DNA from: Mycobacterium colombiense
Lineage (GTDB): Bacteria; Actinomycetota; Actinomycetes; Mycobacteriales; Mycobacteriaceae
Length of the DNA: 39,353 nucleotides
NCBI RefSeq assembly: GCF_001665835.1
Contig: NZ_LZSX01000031.1
Coordinates: 1-39,353 of the forward strand
Reading direction: 5' to 3'
Every line of letters starts with the position of its first letter. Position 1 is the first letter of the stretch. Both the position numbers and the translations under genes were made by a program. The notes below the pieces were generated by a model. It was not told the origin of the DNA. It made no database searches and worked only from the letters and a program-made list of their open reading frames with translations. Positions 6,966 through 15,914 of the stretch are shown in pieces.

Positions 6966-9200
6966 ATGAAACCGGGTGAAGACGGTACGCACCTGCGCAC
7001 GTGTCCCTTGTGTGAAGCCATGTGCGGCTTGGAAATTCACGTCGAGGACGGCAGCGTTACCGCCATCCGCGGCAACCGTGACGACGTGTGGAGCCGCGGA
7101 CATCTATGCCCCAAAGGCACCTCTCTTGCGGCCCTGCACGACGATCCGGACCGCATCCGCCAGCCGATGATCAAGGTCGACGGCCAATGGCAGGAGGTCA
7201 GCTGGGACGCGGCATTTCGCCGCTGCACCGAACTGCTGACCCCGGTGATCGACAAGTACGGCATCCGCGCGGTCACCGCCTACACCGGCAACCCACTGGC
7301 GCACTCGTTCTCACTGGCCCGCTACGCGGGCGTGCTGATGGGCATGTCCGGCATGCCGGTCACGTATTCACCGGGCACCGTCGACCAGTGGCCGAAGAAC
7401 CTGTCGTCGCATCTCATGTACGGGTTGTGGTGGAACTTCCCGGTGCCCGACATCGAACGCACCGACCTGCTGGTGATCATGGGCGCCAACCCGGCGGCGT
7501 CGCAGGGCTCACTGTTGGCCGCGCCCAACGTGATGAGTCTGATCGACGGGATCCGCAAACGCGGCAAGGTGATCGTGATCGACCCGGTGCGCACCCTGAC
7601 CGCCGCACGCGCCGACGAGTGGCTTCCCATAGTGCCGGGAACCGACGCGGCCCTGCTGCTGGCCGTCGCGCACACCCTCTTCGACGAGGACCTCATCAAC
7701 CCGGGGCCGCACGTCGACGGTGTCGACGCCATGAGGCGAGCCGTCGCGGACTGGCCACCGGAACGGGTCAGCGCGGTCACGGCCATCAGCGAAGACCGCA
7801 TCCGCCGGCTGGCCCGCGAGCTCGCCGGCACCGAGAAGTCGGTGGTATACGGCCGAATTGGCCTGTGCAACCAAGAGTTTGGCAGCCTCGCCAGCTGGCT
7901 GGTCGACGTAATCAACATTCTTACCGGACACTTCGACACCGCCGGTGGCGCGATGTTTCCCAAGCCGGCGGCCTGGTCGATCACCACCCAGCCACTACCC
8001 GGACTGGAGGACGGCGCAGCGGAATTCGGTCGTTGGCACACCCGCGTGCGCGGCGCCAAGGAGGTGCTCGGTCAGGCGCCCGTGTCGTGCATGGCCGAGG
8101 AGATCGCCACCCCGGGCGACGGGCAGCTCAAGGCGCTGATCACGGTCGCGGGCAACCCGGTGCTGTCCACCCCCGCCGGTGACAAACTCGACGAAGTGCT
8201 ACCGATGCTGGAAGCGATGATCTCCGTTGATCTTTGGCTCAACGAGACGACGCGGCACGCCGACGTGATCCTGCCCGGCCTGTCCCCGCTCGAGCAGCCG
8301 CACCACGACGACCTGATCCTGCTCTTCGCCATCCACAGCATCGCGAATTACTCTGCCCCGGTGTTCGATCCGGGCGATCGCCCGCACGAATGGGAGATCC
8401 TGATCCGGTTGACCGGCCTGTGCACCGGCACACCGGCCGAGGACGTGGATGTCGCCGCCATCGATGACGGCTTCTTCGACTACCTGGCCTTCACGCAGGG
8501 TCTCGACGGTGCGGAGATCCGCAAGCTCTACGAGCACGGCGGACCCGAGCGAATGCTCGACCTCACTTTGCGCACCGGGCCCTTCGGCGACCAGTACGGC
8601 AAGAACCCGGGTGGGCTGACGCTGGACCGACTCAAGGCCAACCCGAACGGCATCGACTTCGGGCCCATGGTGGCGCAGCTGCCCGACATCCTCGGCACCG
8701 CCGACAAGAAGGTCCGGCTCGCCCCGCAATACCTGCTCGACGACCTGCCGCGGCTGGCCGCACGCATGGAGCGGCCCGCCGATCCACTCGTCCTGGTGAG
8801 CCGCCGGCACCTGCGATCAAACAACACCTGGCTGCACAACGTGCCCGCGCTGATGAAGGGAAAGGACCGGTGCACCTTGCTGATCCATCCCGACGACGCC
8901 GCGCGCTGCGGTGTCACCGACAACGACATCGTGACGGTGAAATCGGAGGCGGGCGAGATCAGAGTTCCCGTCGAGGTCACCGAGTCCATCAAGCCCGGGG
9001 TGGTCTCGATGCCGCACGGCTGGGGGCACGGCAAGCCGGGCACCCGCATGTCGGTGGCCAACAGCTCGCCGGGTGCCAACACGAATGTGCTTTCCCCGCC
9101 GACATTTGTCGACGAGCCGTCCGGCAACGGCGCGCTCAATGGCATCCCGGTCACGATCATCGACGATCAGGCCCGATTTCGGCCCGCATCAACGGCCTGA
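6966..9200 (+). CDS. Molybdopterin-dependent oxidoreductase (BisC/formate dehydrogenase-like)
   Basis: 744-residue DMSO-reductase-family enzyme with bis-molybdopterin guanine dinucleotide. The N-terminal [4Fe-4S] site is C13-x2-C16-x3-C20 and C48 (GHLCPKG). Further blocks are DLLVIMGANPAASQGS and KVIVIDPVRTLTAARADEWLPI in the cofactor domains, ETTRHADVILPG, and a C-terminal domain with NDIVTVKSEAGEIRVPVEVTE and VSMPHGWGHGKPG. There is no twin-arginine leader or membrane segment, so it is predicted cytosolic. The region where many relatives carry the Mo-ligating Cys, Sec or Ser reads SPGTVDQWPKNLSSHLMYG with no cysteine, so the ligand may be Asp or Ser; this needs a structural alignment. Size and style recall M. 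tuberculosis Rv0197. No redox partner subunit is adjacent. The ATG at 6966 follows a leaderless promoter under a palindromic operator. Confidence 0.9.
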   Translation: MKPGEDGTHLRTCPLCEAMCGLEIHVEDGSVTAIRGNRDDVWSRGHLCPKGTSLAALHDDPDRIRQPMIKVDGQWQEVSWDAAFRRCTELLTPVIDKYGIRAVTAYTGNPLAHSFSLARYAGVLMGMSGMPVTYSPGTVDQWPKNLSSHLMYGLWWNFPVPDIERTDLLVIMGANPAASQGSLLAAPNVMSLIDGIRKRGKVIVIDPVRTLTAARADEWLPIVPGTDAALLLAVAHTLFDEDLINPGPHVDGVDAMRRAVADWPPERVSAVTAISEDRIRRLARELAGTEKSVVYGRIGLCNQEFGSLASWLVDVINILTGHFDTAGGAMFPKPAAWSITTQPLPGLEDGAAEFGRWHTRVRGAKEVLGQAPVSCMAEEIATPGDGQLKALITVAGNPVLSTPAGDKLDEVLPMLEAMISVDLWLNETTRHADVILPGLSPLEQPHHDDLILLFAIHSIANYSAPVFDPGDRPHEWEILIRLTGLCTGTPAEDVDVAAIDDGFFDYLAFTQGLDGAEIRKLYEHGGPERMLDLTLRTGPFGDQYGKNPGGLTLDRLKANPNGIDFGPMVAQLPDILGTADKKVRLAPQYLLDDLPRLAARMERPADPLVLVSRRHLRSNNTWLHNVPALMKGKDRCTLLIHPDDAARCGVTDNDIVTVKSEAGEIRVPVEVTESIKPGVVSMPHGWGHGKPGTRMSVANSSPGANTNVLSPPTFVDEPSGNGALNGIPVTIIDDQARFRPASTA

Positions 9201-9346
9201 GCGCCTCGGTCGGTTTCCCAGTCCCACAGGATCTTTCGCGCCGAGCCAAGGCGCACCCGACAACGTCCCATCCCCGTCGCCTGGCCAATGCGCTGGTGCT
9301 CTCCGTGCGCATCCACGCGGAGAACGCGGCGCTCGGTTACGCGTGA

Positions 9347-10192
9347 TCAGGGGGCGATGGGCCGATTGGTCCACTGGCGGTCGGGCCGGCGCGTCGAGCG
9401 GAACCAGCCGCCGGCCGCGCCGGTGCCGCCGTCGGTCGGAATGACGTGGCCGGTGACGAAGCCCGAGAGGTCGGAGGCGAGGAACAGGATGACCCTGGCC
9501 TGATCCTCGGGCAGACCCATCCGCCCGACCGGAACCCACCGCGGCCAGTTCGCCTGTTCCTCGGCCGAAAGCCATTGCGAATAGGGCACTTGCAGGGATT
9601 CGGTGACGTCGGGCGCGATCGCGTTCACCCGCACCCCGTCGTTGCCCACCTGGACCGCGAGACTGCGGGTGAACGCGTTGACAGCGGCTTTGAAGGCGGA
9701 ATACACCGGATCCTCCGGATAGCCGCGCAGCCCCTCGACCGACGAGACGTTCACGATCGCACCGGCCCGCCGCTCGACCATTGCCGGCAGGAACGCGTGG
9801 GTCACCAGGAAGACGTGGTGCAGGTTGATCCGGTAGAGCTCATCCCACAGTTGTGGGTCGGTGCCGGCGAAGTTTCCGGGATGCCGCAGCCAGTGGCCCA
9901 CGTTGTTGACCAGCACGTCGACCCGGCCGAACCGATCGAGGACCGTCGCGGCCAGGCGAGAGACCTGATCGGGGTCACGCACGTCGGTGACGACTGCCAG
10001 TGCCGACCCGCCGGCTTCGGTGATCGAGGCCGCCGTCGCGTCGGCGAGGCCGGCGTCGATGTCGGCGATGATCACGCCGGCGCCGTGTTCGGCGAACAGC
10101 CGCGCGGTGGCCGCGCCAATTCCTCCAGCGCCGCCGGTAACGACGGCCACCCGGTCAGTCAGTAGGAGATCAGGATGCGTAGCGTGTGTCAC
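9347..10192 (-). CDS. Classical SDR family oxidoreductase
   Basis: 281-residue short-chain dehydrogenase. The cofactor motif is TGGAGGIG at residues 19-26, followed by the acidic NAD-favouring IIADID near 41-46, NNVG at 96-99, serine near 150-151, and Tyr164-x3-Lys168 in YSAFK. The C-terminus after TDGGTGAAGG is longer than usual, ending in an Arg/Pro-rich WFRSTRRPDRQW stretch. The start is GTG at 10192 and no clear ribosome site is visible, so the exact start is uncertain. It stands alone on the minus strand, back to back with the esterase gene across a 207-base gap and convergent with the molybdoenzyme gene. Substrate unknown. Confidence 0.88.
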   Translation of the reverse strand: MTHATHPDLLLTDRVAVVTGGAGGIGAATARLFAEHGAGVIIADIDAGLADATAASITEAGGSALAVVTDVRDPDQVSRLAATVLDRFGRVDVLVNNVGHWLRHPGNFAGTDPQLWDELYRINLHHVFLVTHAFLPAMVERRAGAIVNVSSVEGLRGYPEDPVYSAFKAAVNAFTRSLAVQVGNDGVRVNAIAPDVTESLQVPYSQWLSAEEQANWPRWVPVGRMGLPEDQARVILFLASDLSGFVTGHVIPTDGGTGAAGGWFRSTRRPDRQWTNRPIAP

Positions 10193-10399
10193 CGCTCATA
10201 TCTTTGGGCATTCACGGGGTTGAGCAACAGCCGGTTCGGTCTGATTACGCCCGCGCGGCAACCGTCAGAAAGATAAACGAGTGATACCCATCTCCGCCGC
10301 CAGCAAACAGTGATGTACCTGACATTTCTCATGCGTTAATTTCCCGTTAGCCCTCGGCGGCGGGGGGTATTCGCCCTCCACTTAGGAGGTTGAAGCCCA

Positions 10400-11449
10400 A
10401 TGGTGAGTACAGCCGAACCGACACATATATTGCCGAGCGTGGCGACGACGAGGCGCGTTCATCATCGCCATAGCCCGCAGTCAGTAGCCGTCGGACTTGC
10501 CAGCCGCTTGATCGTGAAGAACGCCGTTCGCGCGTGGGCCATGACGCCGAATCTGCATTGGCCACTCGAATACGTCGATACCGTCGCGGGATTGTTCCCG
10601 CGTGTCGGATACGCGGCGAGAACGGAACCGGTGCAATTGGACAACTGTGCCGCCGAATGGGTTCGCGCGCCCGGCGTATCGGGGGAGCGGGCAATCCTGT
10701 ATTTGCACGGTGGCGCATTTCTCACCTGCGGCCTCAACACCCACCGTTCCATGGTGACTCGCTTGTCGAAGGCGGCCGATGCCCCCATCCTCGCCGTCGC
10801 GTACCGGAAGTTGCCCGCACACCAGATCACCGACGCCATCGACGACGGGATCAGTGGCCTGCGCTGGCTGCAGGATCACGGCTACGACGGCAATCACGTT
10901 GTCGTGGCCGGCGACTCCGCCGGGGGATATCTGGCGTTCATGACCACCCTCCTGGCGATCCAGGAAAACATCATGGAGCCGGCCGGAGTTGCGGCCGTCT
11001 CGCCGTTCACGGATGCGGATCCGGTGCGAAAGCTCAAGCACCGCAACGCCCGCAAGTGCTCGATGTTCACCCGCCGGGCCTTCTCGCGGTTCGCGCAATT
11101 CCTCAGCAACGCACAGGTTGTGGAGGGCGAGGGCGAGGGCGACGCCACCGTCGCGTCCCCGGTGGACGCCGATCTGTCCTCGTTGCCGCCGGTAACCATT
11201 CACGCCAGCTCGGACGAGTTGCTGCTGGCCGATGCCGAGTTGATGGCCAAGCGCTTGGAAGCCAGCGGGATCCACTGCGATCTGCACCTGTGGGACGGCC
11301 AGATCCACGATTTCCCTTTGGCCGCAGACGTTTTGCCCGAGGGCAGGCGCGCCATCAAGTACCTTGGGGACTTCGTCAAGGACGTCACCGCTGTTCGCGC
11401 CAAGGTCCCGAGTGTGCGCCGCCTGCGCAATGCCGCGGTGGCCGGTTGA
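10400..11449 (+). CDS. Alpha/beta hydrolase, hormone-sensitive-lipase family (Lip-type esterase)
   Basis: 349-residue esterase/lipase. The HSL-family oxyanion motif HGGA is at residues 103-106 in ILYLHGGAFLTCG, the nucleophile Ser173 lies in GDSAGGY, the acid is in ASSDELLLADAEL and the histidine in GQIHDFPL. The N-terminal 50 residues are basic and contain VGLASRLIVKNAVRAWAMTP, which may form a membrane-associating cap. HSL-type mycobacterial Lip proteins hydrolyse short to medium acyl esters, and some remove acetyl groups from sterols. The ribosome site AGGAGGT at 10384-10390 is an ideal match about nine bases before the ATG. It is a single gene; the FHA transporter starts 160 bases later with its own -10. 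Catalytic class is sure, substrate is not. Confidence 0.88.
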   Translation: MVSTAEPTHILPSVATTRRVHHRHSPQSVAVGLASRLIVKNAVRAWAMTPNLHWPLEYVDTVAGLFPRVGYAARTEPVQLDNCAAEWVRAPGVSGERAILYLHGGAFLTCGLNTHRSMVTRLSKAADAPILAVAYRKLPAHQITDAIDDGISGLRWLQDHGYDGNHVVVAGDSAGGYLAFMTTLLAIQENIMEPAGVAAVSPFTDADPVRKLKHRNARKCSMFTRRAFSRFAQFLSNAQVVEGEGEGDATVASPVDADLSSLPPVTIHASSDELLLADAELMAKRLEASGIHCDLHLWDGQIHDFPLAADVLPEGRRAIKYLGDFVKDVTAVRAKVPSVRRLRNAAVAG

Positions 11450-11596
11450 AAGCGCCGAAAGTAACTGTGCTGCAGAGCGATTCGCCGTCTTACTACTTCG
11501 GCGATCCCGCACCGTCTCCCGGCGCCCGCTCTCGTTTCTGGCCGCGCGACAGGGTGCCCGGCGAAGAACCCAGCGCATAAGTTGCGCCGCTGCCGT

Positions 11597-11610
11597 TACA
11601 GTTGGTCCTG
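11597..11610 (+). promoter_or_regulatory. Candidate leaderless promoter of the FHA-ABC transporter gene
   Basis: TACAGT at 11597-11602 lies eight bases before the ATG at 11611, close enough for transcription to start at or beside the start codon. No ribosome site is seen between them. Confidence 0.45.
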
Positions 11611-14277
11611 ATGACCCCACCAGCCCCGCCTGCGCTGACAGTGCGCTACGAGGGAGCCGAGCGCACCTTCGCGCCGGGCAACGACGTAGTGATCGGGCGT
11701 GACCTGCGCGCCGACCTGCGAGTCGCCCACCCGCTGATCTCCCGCAACCACCTGATCGTGCGGTATGACCAGGGGCGATGGATCGCTGTCGACAACGGCA
11801 GCCTGAACGGCCTATACGCGCACAACCGCCGGGTCCCGGTCGTCGACATCCAAGACGGTCTGCGGATCAACATGGGCAATCCCGACGGCCCGGCGCTCAC
11901 CTTCGAGGTCGGCCGCCACCAGGGCTCGGCCGGTCGGCCCCCGCTGACGACGTCGATACCGATCGTCAGCAACCCCAGCGAACCGCTGGTGCGGGCGCCG
12001 CAGAGCCAGCCGTTCGGCACGCAGTGGCCCGGCCAGCCCCAGCAGCCGGCGTCCGCCTCGTTCCGCCATCCCGTCCATCCGCCCACCGCCGCGCAGCCGA
12101 GCCAGCCGGCCGGCGGACCCACGCCGGGCTCTCCGTCCGGGCCGCAGCCCCGGTACCCGACCAGCGGCCTACCGAGCGCCCCGCCCAGCAGCTCCCAGCA
12201 CGCCCCGCAGATCTACCGGTCACCGTCGGTGCATGCGGCGCCGCCGACCACCGCCGAGCCGGCGGCCCCCCAGACGGGCCGCATGGGCGGCGACTCTTCC
12301 GTCATCGCGACGTCGATGATGAAGATCCTGCGCCCGGGCAAGACCGGGCTGGACGTGCCCGGCGCGGTCAAGATCGGCCGCGCCAACGACAACGACATCG
12401 TCATCCCCGAGGTGCTGGCATCGCGCCACCACGCCACCCTGGTCCCGACGCCCACCGGCACCGAGATCCACGACAACCGCAGCATCAACGGCACCTTCGT
12501 CAACGGCGCCCGGGTCGATTCGGCCGTGCTGCACGACGGCGACGTCGTCACGATCGGCAACATCGACCTGGTCTTCCACGGCGGCCACCTGGCCCGCCGC
12601 GACCAGGCCGCGACGGCGACGCGTAGCGGCGGGCTCGACGTGCGCGGGGTGACCTGGACGATCGAGAACAACAAGACGCTGCTGGACAACATCTCGCTGA
12701 CCGCCCTGCCCGGCACGCTGACCGCCATCATCGGGCCCTCCGGCGCGGGCAAGTCGACCTTCGCCCGGTTGGTCGCCGGCTACACCCACCCCACGACGGG
12801 AACCGTGTCGTTCGAGGGCCACAGCGTGCATGCCGAGTACGCCTCGCTGCGCAGCAGGATCGGGATGGTGCCCCAGGACGACGTGGTGCACGGGCAGCTG
12901 ACCGTGCAGCAGGCGCTGATGTATGCCGCGGAACTGCGGCTGCCGCCGGACACCACCAAGGACGACCGCGCCCAGGTGGTGGCCCGGGTGCTCGAAGAAC
13001 TCGAGATGACCAAGCACCTGCATACCCGGGTCGACAAGCTGTCCGGCGGTCAGCGCAAGCGCGCGTCGGTGGCGCTGGAGCTGCTCACCGGGCCGTCGCT
13101 GCTGATCCTCGACGAGCCGACCTCCGGCCTGGACCCGGCGCTGGACCGGCAGGTGATGACCATGCTGCGGCAGTTGGCCGACGCCGGCCGCGTGGTGCTG
13201 GTGGTCACCCACTCGCTCACCTACCTGGACGTCTGCGACCAGGTGCTGCTGCTGGCGCCCGGCGGCAAGACGGCGTTCTGCGGGCCGCCCAGCCAGATCG
13301 GTGCGGCCATGGGCACCACCAACTGGGCCGACATCTTCAGCACCGTCGCCAACGACCCCGACGGGTCCAGCGCGCGCTACCTGGCCCGCACCGGCCCGCC
13401 GCCGGCGCCGCCGCCCGCGGAGAAACCCGCCGAACTGGGCGATCCCTCGCACACCAGCCTGTTCCGGCAGTTCTCCACGATCGCCCGCCGCCAGATGCGG
13501 CTGATCGTCTCGGACCGCGGCTACTTCGTGTTCCTCGCGCTGCTGCCGTTCATCATGGGGTCGCTCTCGATGTCGGTGCCCGGCGATGTCGGCTTCGGCA
13601 TCCCGAACCCGATGGGCGCCGCGCCCAACGAGCCCGGCCAGATCCTGGTCCTGCTGAACGTCGGCGCGGTGTTCATGGGCACCGCGCTGACCATCCGCGA
13701 CCTGATCGGTGAGCGCGCCATCTTCCTGCGCGAACAGGCGGTCGGGTTGTCCACGTCGGCGTACCTGTTGGCCAAGGTCTGCGTGTACACGGTGTTCGCG
13801 ATCGTCCAGTCGGCGATCGTCAGCATCATCGCGGTGCTCGGCAAGGGCGCCCCGACCCAGGGTGCCGTGGCCTTGGGCAAGCCGGGTCTGGAGCTGTTCG
13901 CCGACGTCGCGCTGACGTGCGTCGCGTCGGCCATGCTGGGGCTGGCCCTGTCGGCAGTCGCCAAGTCCAACGAGCAGATCATGCCGTTGCTGGTGGTGGC
14001 GGTCATGTCGCAGCTGGTGTTCTCCGGCGGGATGATCCCGGTCACCGCCCGCATCGGGCTGGACCAGATGTCGTGGGCGACACCGGCCCGGTGGGGATTC
14101 GCGGCGTCGGCCTCCACCGCCGATCTGACCAAGCTGGTGCCCGGCCCGCTCACCCCGAAGGATTCGCACTGGCGGCACACCCCGGCGACGTGGTGGTTCG
14201 ACGTCGGCATGCTGTTCGCCATTAGCGCCGTCTATCTGGGCTTTGTGCGCTGGAAGATCCGCCTCAGGGGCGGCTGA
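11611..14277 (+). CDS. FHA-domain ABC transporter, Rv1747-like
   Basis: 888-residue exporter with ATPase and membrane domains in one chain. FHA domain 1 spans about residues 8-105 (IGR 28-30, SRNH 44-47, NGSLNG 62-67). A Pro/Ser/Gln-rich linker with several threonines covers about 110-230, and FHA domain 2 about 235-325 (IGRANDNDI, SRHH, NRSINGTF). The ATPase has Walker A GPSGAGKS near 375-382, signature LSGGQRKR near 477 and Walker B LLILDEPTSGLD near 500. An ABC2-type membrane domain with about six helices starts near 634. The order and linker match M. tuberculosis Rv1747, in which PknF phosphorylates linker threonines that the FHA domains bind; the same control is inferred here. Rv1747 has been linked to export of phosphatidylinositol mannosides. 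No pknF homologue lies next to it. ATG 11611 is chosen over an in-frame TTG at 11602. Confidence 0.95.
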   Translation: MTPPAPPALTVRYEGAERTFAPGNDVVIGRDLRADLRVAHPLISRNHLIVRYDQGRWIAVDNGSLNGLYAHNRRVPVVDIQDGLRINMGNPDGPALTFEVGRHQGSAGRPPLTTSIPIVSNPSEPLVRAPQSQPFGTQWPGQPQQPASASFRHPVHPPTAAQPSQPAGGPTPGSPSGPQPRYPTSGLPSAPPSSSQHAPQIYRSPSVHAAPPTTAEPAAPQTGRMGGDSSVIATSMMKILRPGKTGLDVPGAVKIGRANDNDIVIPEVLASRHHATLVPTPTGTEIHDNRSINGTFVNGARVDSAVLHDGDVVTIGNIDLVFHGGHLARRDQAATATRSGGLDVRGVTWTIENNKTLLDNISLTALPGTLTAIIGPSGAGKSTFARLVAGYTHPTTGTVSFEGHSVHAEYASLRSRIGMVPQDDVVHGQLTVQQALMYAAELRLPPDTTKDDRAQVVARVLEELEMTKHLHTRVDKLSGGQRKRASVALELLTGPSLLILDEPTSGLDPALDRQVMTMLRQLADAGRVVLVVTHSLTYLDVCDQVLLLAPGGKTAFCGPPSQIGAAMGTTNWADIFSTVANDPDGSSARYLARTGPPPAPPPAEKPAELGDPSHTSLFRQFSTIARRQMRLIVSDRGYFVFLALLPFIMGSLSMSVPGDVGFGIPNPMGAAPNEPGQILVLLNVGAVFMGTALTIRDLIGERAIFLREQAVGLSTSAYLLAKVCVYTVFAIVQSAIVSIIAVLGKGAPTQGAVALGKPGLELFADVALTCVASAMLGLALSAVAKSNEQIMPLLVVAVMSQLVFSGGMIPVTARIGLDQMSWATPARWGFAASASTADLTKLVPGPLTPKDSHWRHTPATWWFDVGMLFAISAVYLGFVRWKIRLRGG

Positions 14278-14289
14278 GCTTTCGGTTTG

Positions 14290-14454
14290 TCAGGCGCCCC
14301 TGCGGACCAACTGCTCGGCCGCGGCGCGCATGCGGTCGGACAGCTGAAGCAGATCGTGCTCGCCCACGCCCAGCGGCAGCGTGTAAGCCAGTTGCCGCAA
14401 TTCGACGGCGTAGTTGCGCATATCTTCGCGGAGGCGCATCTCAACAGTGGGCAT
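14290..14454 (-). CDS. Small 54-residue protein of unknown function
   Basis: A short frame on the minus strand with an ATG at 14454 and TGA at 14290-14292. The product begins MPTVEMRLREDMRNYAVELR and continues QLAYTLPLGVGEHDLLQLSD, RMRAAAEQLVRRGA: two amphipathic helices joined by a Pro/Gly turn, soluble and close to neutral. A strong ribosome site (AAGGGAGA, about five bases upstream) supports expression, and codon use has the GC-rich third position of real genes here. It converges with the transporter gene, 12 bases from its stop. I do not recognise a family. The helix-turn-helix-like hairpin shape could serve as a dimerising regulator or accessory protein, but that is a guess. Confidence 0.7.
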   Translation of the reverse strand: MPTVEMRLREDMRNYAVELRQLAYTLPLGVGEHDLLQLSDRMRAAAEQLVRRGA

Positions 14455-14714
14455 GACTTCTCCCTTGGGTCCCTCGGGCCGGGCAGTGCCTGGTCCGCGT
14501 CGACCAGCCGATTGGAAAATCCTCGCAGCCCTTCCGCATAACCGCGAGGGTATCTACGCGTGTTAACGGGAGTTTGACAGCGTATTTACAGTTCGCGCGC
14601 CGGCGATGTCGGCGCTCGAGCGTGCCGCAATACCGAAATTCGCGGCGCCGTCTCGCCGTGGCGTTAGGCTGACGACGCTCGGTGAAAAGCATGCGGAAAG
14701 GCACAGGCGCCGGA

Positions 14715-15893
14715 ATGGATTTCGAACTCGACGCTGGGCAGCGCGCCTGGCTCACCGAGGTCCGTGAATTTCTGCAGCAGAACGTCACCCCGGAATTGCG
14801 CGCCGAGCTCGCCAAGCACGACCTGGAATTTCGCGACGGCGAGGTGGCCCGATTTCGCCGCAAGATCGGGGCCAAGGGCTGGTTCGGGTTGAACTGGCCG
14901 CGCGAATATGGGGGACTGGGGCTCGGCGCCATTCACCTGCATCTGCTGATGAGCGAATTCGAATATTGGGGCGTGCCCGGTCCCGACCTGACGGTGACCT
15001 CGGTGGCGCCGATGATCATGCGGCATGGCACCGAGCGCAACAAAACCGAATGGCTGCCCCCGATCGCCAGGGGCGAAATGATCTGCGCGGTCGGCTATTC
15101 CGAGCCGGATGCGGGAACCGACCTGGCCAGCCTGCGGACCAGCGCCACGCTTGACGGCGAGGAATGGGTGATCAACGGCACCAAGATCTGGAACAGCGGT
15201 GCCCAGCGCGCGACGCACGAATGGCTCTGTGTCCGTACCGATCCCAGCGGCGCCCGGCATCGGGGCATTTCGGTCATCATCGTGCCGATCGACAGCCCGG
15301 GCGTCGACATCCGCCCGCTGTACGCCTGGTCGGGCTATCGGACCAACGAGGTGCACTTCCGTGACGTGCGGGTGCCGGTCACCAACCTGGTCGGCGAGGT
15401 CAACCGCGGCTGGACATACATCACCGGCGCACTCGATCTCGAACGCGGTGCGCTGACCAACGCCGGAGACCTGCGCCGTGCAGTCGAGGAACTGCACGAG
15501 CTGGCGCGACGGCCGCGGCGCGACGGGTCCGTGCCCGCGGCCGATCCATCGCTTCGCCGCCGGCTGGTGCAGGCCGAGGCCGACGTCGCGGTGGCCGTTC
15601 TGATGGGCTACGAGGCGGCGTCCATCCTCGACAGCGGCGTCATCCCCAGCGTCGAGGTCAGCGTGGAGAAGGTGTTCACCAGCGAGCTGCGCCAGCGCAT
15701 CGCCGACCTGGCGCTCGACCTCCTCGGCCCCGACGGCCTGCTGGCGCATCGCAGCGAACAGGCCCCGCTGGCAGGCAAATTCGAGCGGCTTTACCGGGCC
15801 GCCCCGCTGATGCGCTTCGGCGGGGGTACCAACGAGGTGCTGCGCGACATCATCGCCCAGCGCGGGCACGCGATGCCCTCCTATGGACGCTGA
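14715..15893 (+). CDS. Acyl-CoA dehydrogenase, catalytic subunit of a FadE pair
   Basis: 392-residue flavoprotein that introduces an alpha-beta double bond into an acyl-CoA. The FAD-binding segment GYSEPDAGTDLASL is at 127-140 and GGTNEVLRD near the C-terminus. A glutamate in DLERGAL at residue 243 occupies the position of the catalytic base in isovaleryl-CoA dehydrogenase-like enzymes. The next gene is a second FadE that lacks this residue. Adjacent unlike FadE genes in actinobacteria (FadE28-FadE29 and FadE26-FadE27) form alpha2beta2 heterotetramers acting on steroid side-chain CoA esters, so the same assembly is inferred. ATG 14715 begins the standard MDFELDAGQRAWL N-terminus; ATG 14691 and GTG 14682 are alternatives. 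It opens the nine-gene operon. Confidence 0.9.
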   Translation: MDFELDAGQRAWLTEVREFLQQNVTPELRAELAKHDLEFRDGEVARFRRKIGAKGWFGLNWPREYGGLGLGAIHLHLLMSEFEYWGVPGPDLTVTSVAPMIMRHGTERNKTEWLPPIARGEMICAVGYSEPDAGTDLASLRTSATLDGEEWVINGTKIWNSGAQRATHEWLCVRTDPSGARHRGISVIIVPIDSPGVDIRPLYAWSGYRTNEVHFRDVRVPVTNLVGEVNRGWTYITGALDLERGALTNAGDLRRAVEELHELARRPRRDGSVPAADPSLRRRLVQAEADVAVAVLMGYEAASILDSGVIPSVEVSVEKVFTSELRQRIADLALDLLGPDGLLAHRSEQAPLAGKFERLYRAAPLMRFGGGTNEVLRDIIAQRGHAMPSYGR

Positions 15894-15914
15894 CGGGAGT
15901 TTCGCACACCGCCG

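Noticed and set aside
9201..9346. Tail of an open frame ending at 9346 after the molybdoenzyme, product ending RIHAENAALGYA
   Set aside because: It looks protein-like but no family is recognised, and it has no start of its own; it may be a gene remnant, yet evidence is too thin to annotate.
12220..14178. 652-residue minus-strand open frame opposite the FHA-ABC gene
   Set aside because: Arg/Gly/His-rich shadow of a clear transporter gene, a common effect of high GC; no motif or ribosome site.
14574..14592. TTGACA and TACAGT upstream of the FadE operon
   Set aside because: The two hexamers are only seven bases apart, so they cannot form one promoter; either alone might contribute.
14455..14714. 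KstR-type operator in front of the igr-like operon
   Set aside because: No site matching the TNNAACNNGTTNNA pattern was found by eye in the 260 bases upstream, so control by the cholesterol repressor is not supported.
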